Shown here: positions 6,823-12,450 of the stretch, in pieces
Layout: each line of letters opens with the position of its first letter
Position numbering within the stretch: the stretch's first letter is position 1
Assembly (NCBI GenBank): GCA_023416275.1
Contig: JAEZIB010000020.1
Location: 1-12,450 of the forward strand
DNA from: Bacillota bacterium
GTDB lineage: Bacteria; Bacillota; Clostridia; Acetivibrionales; DSM-1351
Length of the DNA stretch: 12,450 nt
Reading direction: 5' to 3'
Notes under the pieces: model-generated
The model's database searches: none
Seen by the model: the letters and a program-made list of their open reading frames with translations, nothing else
What the model was told of the DNA's origin: nothing
Position numbers and translations under genes: made by a program

Positions 6823-8693
6823 TGGTTATCAAAAATTTAGGTGAGTTGAAAACCTTTTCTGAGAAGTCAAAACAGGCTTTAGATAGACAAAAAAAGAAGG
6901 TTTTGGTTTGTGCCGGTACAGGATGTGTTGCTGGAGGAGCATTAGAGATTTATGATACACTTGGGCTATTAATCAGGGAAAAAGGACTTTTAGTGGACTT
7001 GGAACTTGACCACGAAATAGAGGGTATCGGAGTTAAAAAAAGTGGTTGTCATGGCTTTTGTGAAATGGGTCCGCTAATAAGAATTGAACCTGAAAATTAC
7101 TTGTATTTAAAGGTTAAGTTAGACGATTGTGAAGAAATTGTTGAGAAAACCTTAATGAAGGATGAGCCTGTAGAAAGGCTTTTATATAGTGTAGATAATC
7201 ATGTTTACAAAGCACAGGAGGATATACCTTTTTATCATAAGCAGACTAGAATGGTTTTAAAGAACTGTGGAAGCATTAATGCTGAATCGTTTACTGAATA
7301 TGTAGCAAAAGGTGGGTACGAAGCCCTTAGCAAGGTGCTATTCGAAATGAAACCAGATGAGGTTTGTCAGTCAATTATTGATTCAAATCTTAGAGGAAGA
7401 GGCGGTGGAGGTTATCCTGCAGGGAGAAAGTGGGCACAGGTGTTAAAGCAAGGCAGTGAAGTAAAATATGTAGTCTGTAACGGAGATGAAGGAGATCCAG
7501 GGGCTTTCATGGATAGAAGTATAATGGAGGGTGATCCTCATGGTGTTATAGAAGGAATGATTATTGCAGGATATGCCACTAAGAGTACAGCTGGATATAT
7601 TTATGTAAGAGCAGAGTATCCTCTAGCTGTTGAAAGACTCCGAATTGCAATTGAAAGTGCAAGAAAACATGGAATGTTAGGTGATAACATACTCAATTCT
7701 GGATTTTCCTTTGATATTAATATTAATAAGGGTGCAGGAGCTTTTGTCTGTGGTGAAGGAAGTGCATTAACTGCTTCAATTGAGGGTGAAAGGGGTATGC
7801 CAAGAGTAAAACCTCCCAGAACTGTTGAGCAAGGCTTATGGGCAAAGCCAACAGTCTTAAATAACGTTGAAACCTTTGCCAATGTTCCTCTTATAATTAC
7901 AAATGGCAGTGAATGGTACAGGAATATAGGAACTGAGAATAGTCCAGGAACAAAGGCTTTTGCAATTACGGGTAATGTTAACAATACAGGACTAATAGAA
8001 GTCCCTATGGGAACAACTCTTAGAGAAGTAATTTTTGATATAGGCGGAGGAATTCAAAATGATAAGAAGTTCAAGGCTGTTCAGATAGGAGGCCCTTCAG
8101 GAGGCTGTTTAACTGAGGAGCATTTGGATTTGCCTCTAGATTTTGATTCGCTAAAAAAGGTTGGAGCAATGATTGGCTCAGGCGGACTGGTTGTAATGGA
8201 TGAAGATACTTGCATGGTTGAAGTTGCAAGGTTCTTTATGAATTTTACACAAAATGAATCTTGTGGGAAATGTGTTCCTTGCAGAGAAGGAACAAAGAGA
8301 ATGCTTGAGTTATTAGAGAATATTGTAAATGGAAAGGGAACTCTTGAGAATCTTGATTTGCTTGAGGAACTTGCTGACACCATCAGTAATACTGCCTTAT
8401 GCGGCTTAGGGAAATCAGCGGCCAGCCCGGTAGTAAGCACTTTAAAATATTTTAGAAACGAATATATTGAACATGTAGTGGACAAAAAATGCAGAACTCT
8501 CACTTGTAAGGCATTAGCTACAATAGTGATTGATAGTGATAAGTGTAAAGGCTGTAGTAAATGTGCAAGAGTATGTCCGGTGAATGCGATACAAGGAAAA
8601 GTCAAAGAGCCATTTTCAATAAACAAAGTAAAATGTATTAAATGCGGTGCTTGTTTAGATGCATGTCCATTTAATGCTATAAAGGAGGTATAA
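6822..8693 (+). CDS. hydB: NuoF-like NADH/FMN subunit of trimeric [FeFe] hydrogenase (HydB)
   Basis: 623 residues, typical for HydB. Domains in order: a thioredoxin-like [2Fe-2S] domain at ~25-100 (C30, C35, C76, C80); an FMN- and NADH-binding core at ~170-335 with the glycine-rich RGRGGGGYPAGRKW at 191-204 and GDEGDPGAFMDR at 221-232; an SLBB-type segment at ~340-430; a NuoF-type [4Fe-4S] site with C481, C484, C487 and C527; and a C-terminal double [4Fe-4S] ferredoxin domain (C575, C578, C581, C585 and C605, C608, C611, C615). It oxidises NADH at FMN and is the likely site of electron bifurcation toward ferredoxin and HydA in this family. It overlaps HydC by one base, and its 3' end carries the HydA ribosome site. 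Confidence 0.95.
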   Translation: MVIKNLGELKTFSEKSKQALDRQKKKVLVCAGTGCVAGGALEIYDTLGLLIREKGLLVDLELDHEIEGIGVKKSGCHGFCEMGPLIRIEPENYLYLKVKLDDCEEIVEKTLMKDEPVERLLYSVDNHVYKAQEDIPFYHKQTRMVLKNCGSINAESFTEYVAKGGYEALSKVLFEMKPDEVCQSIIDSNLRGRGGGGYPAGRKWAQVLKQGSEVKYVVCNGDEGDPGAFMDRSIMEGDPHGVIEGMIIAGYATKSTAGYIYVRAEYPLAVERLRIAIESARKHGMLGDNILNSGFSFDININKGAGAFVCGEGSALTASIEGERGMPRVKPPRTVEQGLWAKPTVLNNVETFANVPLIITNGSEWYRNIGTENSPGTKAFAITGNVNNTGLIEVPMGTTLREVIFDIGGGIQNDKKFKAVQIGGPSGGCLTEEHLDLPLDFDSLKKVGAMIGSGGLVVMDEDTCMVEVARFFMNFTQNESCGKCVPCREGTKRMLELLENIVNGKGTLENLDLLEELADTISNTALCGLGKSAASPVVSTLKYFRNEYIEHVVDKKCRTLTCKALATIVIDSDKCKGCSKCARVCPVNAIQGKVKEPFSINKVKCIKCGACLDACPFNAIKEV

Positions 8694-8695
8694 AT

Positions 8696-10393
8696 ATGGG
8701 AAGCATGATAATTGACGGTCAAAGAATAGAATTTAGTGATGAAAAAAATATTTTAGCAGTAATCAGAAAAGCTGGTATAGAGCTTCCAACCTTCTGCTAT
8801 CATTCTGAACTGAGTGTTTATGGAGCATGTAGAATGTGTATGATTGAGGACAGATGGGGAAATACAATGACTTCTTGCTCAACCCCTCCAAAAGATGGTA
8901 TGGAAATATGGACAAATACTGATAAATTAAAAAAGCATAGAAAAATGATAATTGAACTCCTTTTAGCAAACCACGACAGGGATTGTACAACCTGTGAGAA
9001 AAGTGGAAGGTGTAAATTACAGGAAATAGCTTTAAAGGTTGGAGTAAGAAAAATCAGGTTTGGACAGGAGAAAAAGTTAGCTCCTATAGATGATTTAGGA
9101 CCTTCAATTGTAAGAAATCCAAATAAGTGTATACTATGCGGTGACTGTGTAAGGGCATGTCAGGAAATACAAGGTGTTGGTGTTCTTGATTTTGCATACA
9201 GGGGTTCAAAGCTTCAGGTTACAACAGCCTTCAACAAAGCTTTACATGAGGTTGATTGTATTAATTGTGGTCAGTGCAGGGTAGTTTGTCCAACTGGTGC
9301 ATTATTGATAAAGAAGGATACAGACAAGGCTTATGAAGCATTACAAAACAGGAGCAAGCGTGTAATTGCTCAAATTGCTCCAGCAGTACGAGTGGCAATT
9401 GGTGAGGAATTTGGACTTGAACCAGGCGCCATTTCTATGGGCAAAATTGTTGCTGCACTGAGAAAATTGGGTTTTGATCAGATTTTTGACACTGCTGTAG
9501 GGGCTGATTTAACTGTAATTGAAGAAGCAGAGGAGCTTATGGACAGAGTTCAGCAGAGAAAATACAAAATGCCACTATTTAGCTCCTGCTGTCCAGCTTG
9601 GTTTAAATATGCAGAGCAAAAGCATTCGGAATTATTGGAAAATGTGTCAAGCTGTCGTTCACCTCAGCAGATGTTTGGAGCTGTCATTAAAGAACAGTTT
9701 AAGAAACTACACAAAGATGATGAAAAGGAAAATGTAGTAGTTGCAATAATGCCATGTACTGCAAAGAAATTTGAAGCAGCAAGACCTGAAAATACAAGAA
9801 ACGGTATTAAAGATGTTGATATTGTAATAACTACACAGGAACTTGCTATTATGATTCAAGAAAATGGCATTATTTTTAATGAGCTAGAGGAAGAGGCTCT
9901 AGACATGCCTTTTGGATTTACCAGCGGTGCCGGGGTGATATTTGGTGTAAGTGGTGGAGTATCGGAAGCAGTATTGAGATATTATTATAAGGAGAGAACA
10001 GCATCAACACTTAAAAGTATTTCCTATACAGGAATAAGAGGAATGGATGGAGTAAAAGAGGCAACAGTTGAAATTGACGGCAGACAAATTAGAATAGGGG
10101 TTGTACACGGACTAAAAAATGCAGAGGGCTTGATAAAAAAAATAATAAGCGGTCAGGAGAGATTCGACTTTATTGAGGTTATGGCATGTCCGGGTGGATG
10201 TATTGGTGGAGCAGGTCAGCCCATTCCTCAAAATAGTGATGTTAGAAGAAAGAGGGCAAAGGGAATTTATAAGGTAGATAATGAATCACCAATTAAGCGT
10301 TCTGAAGATAATCCTGCAATTACATCTTTGTACGAGGGAATACTGCAAAGCAGAAGAGAGATTCTCCATAGACATGGAAAACATGAGAGCTGA
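8696..10393 (+). CDS. hydA: Catalytic [FeFe] hydrogenase subunit (HydA)
   Basis: 565 residues, similar in length to CpI-type and HndD-type enzymes. From the N-terminus: a [2Fe-2S] domain (C34, C45, C48, C61), a His-Cys [4Fe-4S] site (H93, C97, C100, C106), two [4Fe-4S] clusters (C145, C148, C151, C155 and C188, C191, C194, C198), then the H-cluster domain. The three H-cluster loops are FSSCCPAW (C298 proton-relay, C299 ligand), IMPCTAKKFE (C354 ligand, K357, E360), and VMACPGGC (M496, C498, C502), continuing IGGAGQP. It lacks the extra C-terminal [2Fe-2S] domain of longer HydA proteins. AAAGGAGG at 8681-8688 lies within the end of hydB, and the genes are two bases apart. It reversibly makes H2 with HydB and HydC in the cytoplasm. 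Maturation needs HydE, HydF and HydG, which are not in this window. Confidence 0.96.
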   Translation: MGSMIIDGQRIEFSDEKNILAVIRKAGIELPTFCYHSELSVYGACRMCMIEDRWGNTMTSCSTPPKDGMEIWTNTDKLKKHRKMIIELLLANHDRDCTTCEKSGRCKLQEIALKVGVRKIRFGQEKKLAPIDDLGPSIVRNPNKCILCGDCVRACQEIQGVGVLDFAYRGSKLQVTTAFNKALHEVDCINCGQCRVVCPTGALLIKKDTDKAYEALQNRSKRVIAQIAPAVRVAIGEEFGLEPGAISMGKIVAALRKLGFDQIFDTAVGADLTVIEEAEELMDRVQQRKYKMPLFSSCCPAWFKYAEQKHSELLENVSSCRSPQQMFGAVIKEQFKKLHKDDEKENVVVAIMPCTAKKFEAARPENTRNGIKDVDIVITTQELAIMIQENGIIFNELEEEALDMPFGFTSGAGVIFGVSGGVSEAVLRYYYKERTASTLKSISYTGIRGMDGVKEATVEIDGRQIRIGVVHGLKNAEGLIKKIISGQERFDFIEVMACPGGCIGGAGQPIPQNSDVRRKRAKGIYKVDNESPIKRSEDNPAITSLYEGILQSRREILHRHGKHES

Positions 10394-10495
10394 AGAACAA
10401 TAGCTTGCTTGGAGTTGTAAAAATCAGAAGTGCCGAAAGCTACAAGATATTTCGTATTAATTCAGCTTCAACATAAAAAGTATATTGGAGTCTAG

Positions 10496-10616
10496 ACTTA
10501 TCAATGGTTTATCGCTAAATAACTAGCATTATCTATTCTCATCATTTTAGTGCCTTTACCAAACATGGTTCATAGTGTGTTAAAACTGGTATGGTTTCAA
10601 CTTTCCATTGATAAGT
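10496..10616. mobile_element. MITE-like 121-bp element with 12-bp terminal inverted repeats
   Basis: ACTTATCAATGG (10496-10507) and CCATTGATAAGT (10605-10616) are perfect inverted repeats bounding 121 bp with no reading frame. The inner sequence CATGGTTCATAGTG (10564-10577) recurs at 11288-11301, and the ends belong to the dispersed TTATCAATGGTTT repeat. No convincing target-site duplication: the flanks share only AG. It could be a non-autonomous element or a folded RNA; lying 103 bases after hydA, it may also serve as a transcription barrier, since no ordinary terminator is seen there. The stretch 10394-10495 holds nothing recognisable. Confidence 0.5.
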
Positions 10617-10627
10617 AGGGACACCTT

Positions 10628-10688
10628 ACAATACAATATATGGTTTATGAGTTTATTAAAGCAGGTGCTTTGCTGTATATTGTATTGT
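10628..10688. repeat. 13-bp inverted repeat (hairpin)
   Basis: ACAATACAATATA (10628-10640) pairs perfectly with TATATTGTATTGT (10676-10688) around a 35-base interior with a smaller possible stem (AAAGCA/TGCTTT). It lies 12 bases after the MITE-like element and may belong to the same unit. A further small stem, AATAGT/ACTATT, is at 10698-10703/10710-10715. Confidence 0.5.
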
Positions 10689-10744
10689 CAATGGCTGAAT
10701 AGTAAGTAGACTATTTGGCATAGATAATTGGACAATTAATCTTA

Positions 10745-10773
10745 TTGACAAATAATTAACAATGAGCTAAAAT
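10745..10773 (+). promoter_or_regulatory. Near-consensus sigma-A promoter of the small [2Fe-2S] protein gene
   Basis: A perfect TTGACA at 10745-10750 and TAAAAT at 10768-10773 are separated by 17 bases. Transcription would start near 10780, inside the Rex-type operator, about 40 bases before the gene. This makes the gene independent of the hydrogenase operon. Confidence 0.75.
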
Positions 10774-10777
10774 AATA

Positions 10778-10795
10778 TTGTTAGATATTTAACAA
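10778..10795. promoter_or_regulatory. Rex-type redox operator
   Basis: TTGTTAGATATTTAACAA at 10778-10795 matches the Gram-positive/clostridial Rex consensus TTGTTAANNNNTTAACAA at 13 of 14 fixed positions (G for A at position 7). It covers the predicted start site, a good place for repression. A further half-site, TTAACAA, lies at 10756-10762 between -35 and -10. Rex is a repressor released from DNA when the NADH/NAD+ ratio rises, so the gene would be switched on under reducing conditions. The consensus is from memory and binding is inferred. Confidence 0.7.
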
Positions 10796-10819
10796 ACTAA
10801 TTGACGGGTGGTGCAAGCT

Positions 10820-11077
10820 GTGCTTGATATTTATGTATGTGTAGGTAGTTCATGCCATCTTAAAGGATCTTATCAGATTATCACATGCTTTCAAAAACTC
10901 ATTAAGGACAACCATTTAGAAAGTAAAGTGGAATTAAAGGCTTCCTTTTGCATGGGGAATTGCACAACTGGTGTATGTGTAAAAATAGGAGAGGCTTTTT
11001 ACGGAGATGTAGCTATTATTAATGCAGAAAGTTTTTTTAATGATAAGGTTATTAAAGAAGTTTTAAATATACAATAA
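10820..11077 (+). CDS. Small thioredoxin-like [2Fe-2S] ferredoxin
   Basis: 85 residues from a GTG at 10820, chosen because GGGTGG at 10806-10811 is spaced eight bases from it; the in-frame GTG at 10808 lies within that ribosome site. The protein is a minimal thioredoxin-like [2Fe-2S] domain, the same fold as the C-terminal half of HydC: C7 and C12 in CVGSSC, then C44 and C48 in CMGNC, with additional cysteines C23 and C53. Stand-alone proteins of this type occur next to hydrogenase and sensory hydrogenase genes in clostridia. It probably passes electrons to, or works with, the HydS-like protein encoded 403 bases downstream. It has its own promoter and Rex-type operator. Confidence 0.85.
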   Translation: MLDIYVCVGSSCHLKGSYQIITCFQKLIKDNHLESKVELKASFCMGNCTTGVCVKIGEAFYGDVAIINAESFFNDKVIKEVLNIQ

Positions 11078-11129
11078 AATTAAGTTATTTAATCATCTTT
11101 CTCACATAAAGTCTATCGGTGCAATAGAA

Positions 11130-11365
11130 TTATCAATGGTTTGCTGCCAAAATAACTCGACAGTATAGTTGGTGCTTACAATGGTGCACTTTCGAGTCTC
11201 AAAAACGCAAGCGTTTTTTATAGATAGTGGATGGTAATTACTATTGAGTTTATCAATGCTTTAGCCGCCTTTCAACATTCACCATCCATGGTTCATAGTG
11301 GCTAAAACCGACATTGTGTCGGTTTTCCGGCAAAAAACTTAGAGCCTGCTGGATAATTGTAAGCA
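11130..11365. repeat. Composite palindromic region with two repeat copies and several hairpins
   Basis: This spacer has no reading frame but much structure. TTATCAATGGTTT at 11130-11142 and TTATCAATGCTTT at 11250-11262 are copies of the dispersed repeat. TGCTTACAAT (11173-11182) pairs with ATTGTAAGCA (11356-11365), enclosing the rest. Inside are a perfect hairpin AAAAACGC/GCGTTTTT (11201-11208/11211-11218), an 8-bp pair TGGATGGT/ACCATCCA (about 11228-11235/11281-11288), and a perfect 10-bp hairpin AAAACCGACA/TGTCGGTTTT (11304-11313/11317-11326). The last two hairpins resemble terminators with T runs. It could be a repeat element, a nested insertion, or a structured leader of the gene at 11481. 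From 11366 to 11466 only a 10-base palindrome GCTAATTAGC (11455-11464) is seen. Confidence 0.5.
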
Positions 11366-11480
11366 TACATGAATGCTATCTTCGTTATTTCATTAATGCT
11401 ACTACACCTACAATTATCAAATGCGAAAGTTTGATTATTTATTAATATACTAATGCTAATTAGCTTGTGGGGGCGACTTT

Positions 11481-12450
11481 ATGAATATAATTCAATTTAA
11501 AGAAGCAAATTGTAAAAACTGTTATAAGTGCATACGAAGCTGTCCAGTTAATGCCATTGCCTTTAAAAATGAACAGGCAGAAATTATACAAGATGAATGT
11601 ATTTTGTGTGGTCACTGCTTATCAGTTTGCCCTCAAAATGCTAAAAGTGTGAATAGTGATGTAGAAAAGGTTAAGAAATTTATCAGCAAAAGAGAAAAGG
11701 TCTATGTTAGTTTGGCACCTTCTTTTGCTGCTGCATTTGAGCAGGATGAACGATGGTTATATTGTGCTTTGAAGAAATTAGGTTTTACACATATTGAAGG
11801 TACTGCAAATGGAGCTTATCAAGTATCTAGACAGTATGAAAAGCTTTTGCAGCAAAGAAAGATGAAAAATATAATCACTAGCTGCTGCTCTTCAATAATA
11901 TTTTTAATTGAAAAATACTACCCAGAGTTGCTTCAACAACTAGCACCTGTTGTATCTCCAATGATAGCTCATGCAAAAATGATGAGAGAAACTTATGGGT
12001 CAAGAATTAAGGTTGTATTTATTGGTCCCTGTATATCAAAGAAAGACGAGTATAAGGATTATGAAAATGAAAATCAAATTGATGCTGTTCTTACTTTTGA
12101 AGATTTAGACAATTGGTTTGAGGACGAAGGTCTTTATCAGTCAGATGAAATACTTGAAGCTATAAATAACTTCGACAATTCTGCAAGAATTTATCCTGTA
12201 CCTGGCGGAATTTTAAATACTATAGGCAAAAGCTTTAAAAAGAACTATAGAACAATCAGTGTAGATGGAATTGAAAGATGTAAAGAGATACTTGACTCTA
12301 TTGCTGAAGGCAATATTAGCAATTATTTTATTGAGATGAGCAGCTGTACGGGGGGATGTATTGCAGGACCTTGCATGAAGCATGTCAAGGGTGGATTTTT
12401 AACCTCTAGAGAACGATTACTGGATTATGCCAAGAAAGCAGCCTCAAATG
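11481..12450 (+). CDS. Divergent, probably sensory [FeFe] hydrogenase (HydS-like), cut by the window end
   Basis: The open frame runs from the ATG at 11481 (GTGGGGG at 11467-11473 upstream) to the window edge: 323 codons, no stop. Residues 1-~55 are a double [4Fe-4S] ferredoxin domain (C11, C14, C17, C21 and C40, C43, C46, C50). There is no [2Fe-2S] or His-Cys domain as in HydA. An H-cluster domain follows with altered loops: TSCCSS at 133-138 (usual Pro is Ser), GPCISKKDE at 182-190 (C184, K187, E190 kept), and MSSCTGGCIAGPC at 286-298 (C289 and C293 kept; the Met of HydA is Ser287). The Met-to-Ser change and lack of GGGQP are features I recall for putative sensory enzymes. Relatives usually continue into another Fe-S site, a PAS domain and sometimes a phosphatase or kinase; that part would lie beyond 12450. 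Confidence 0.85.
   Translation, partial: MNIIQFKEANCKNCYKCIRSCPVNAIAFKNEQAEIIQDECILCGHCLSVCPQNAKSVNSDVEKVKKFISKREKVYVSLAPSFAAAFEQDERWLYCALKKLGFTHIEGTANGAYQVSRQYEKLLQQRKMKNIITSCCSSIIFLIEKYYPELLQQLAPVVSPMIAHAKMMRETYGSRIKVVFIGPCISKKDEYKDYENENQIDAVLTFEDLDNWFEDEGLYQSDEILEAINNFDNSARIYPVPGGILNTIGKSFKKNYRTISVDGIERCKEILDSIAEGNISNYFIEMSSCTGGCIAGPCMKHVKGGFLTSRERLLDYAKKAASN

Noticed and set aside
7601..7984. A 127-codon open frame on the minus strand
   Set aside because: Antisense to the FMN/NADH core of hydB, with no ribosome site or motif of its own.
8081..8722. A 213-codon open frame on the minus strand
   Set aside because: It lies wholly opposite the end of hydB and start of hydA, both of which have clear family motifs; it has no recognisable motif and is a reading-frame shadow.
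10496..11365. CRISPR array from the repeated TTATCAATGGTTT motif
   Set aside because: Copies are few, unevenly spaced and partly in different orientation, with no regular spacers.

Overview
The window looks like chromosomal DNA of a low-GC anaerobic Firmicute of class Clostridia. Evidence: A+T-rich codons and spacers, strong GGAGG-type ribosome binding sites, and a fermentative trimeric [FeFe] hydrogenase. A cellulolytic Ruminiclostridium/Hungateiclostridium-type relative is plausible from gene content, but this is inference.

Layout. (1) Bases 1-59 are the 3' end of a 5S rRNA gene closing an rRNA operon, followed by a strong intrinsic terminator. (2) After a leader with a near-consensus promoter, three tandem paralogous PilZ-domain proteins (494-2747) each keep the RxxxR and DxSxxG signature for cyclic di-GMP binding. 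(3) Bases 2818-3304 hold a heavily decayed DNA-deoxyinosine glycosylase-like gene (UDG superfamily) with stops and frameshifts. (4) Next come an ArsC-like thioredoxin-fold protein with no cysteine at all (3535-3870), a YgjP/M48-type metallopeptidase (3959-4708) and an aldo/keto reductase with a C-terminal ferredoxin domain (4787-5881), closed by a clear terminator. (5) A tight three-gene operon (6346-10393) encodes the NuoE-like, NuoF-like and catalytic HydA subunits of an NAD-linked, probably electron-bifurcating [FeFe] hydrogenase (HydC-HydB-HydA). (6) Two hairpin-rich spacers surround a small thioredoxin-like [2Fe-2S] protein gene (10820-11077), which has a near-perfect sigma-A promoter and a Rex-type operator at its start site. 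(7) The window ends inside a second, divergent [FeFe]-hydrogenase gene (11481 onward). Its H-cluster loops differ from HydA in the way known for putative sensory (HydS-like) enzymes.

How the genes fit together. HydC and HydB would take electrons from NADH and pass them through Fe-S clusters to HydA, which makes or oxidises H2; a ferredoxin would be the second electron partner. The small [2Fe-2S] protein and the HydS-like protein, placed directly downstream but under their own Rex-type control, look like a sensory or accessory layer responding to NADH/NAD+ ratio and perhaps H2. No HydE, HydF or HydG maturase is in the window.

Structure not explained by genes: a 13-base motif (TTATCAATGGTTT) occurs at four places, one of them forming the ends of a 121-bp element with perfect 12-bp terminal inverted repeats. 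The 11.1-11.4 kb spacer holds several nested perfect hairpins.
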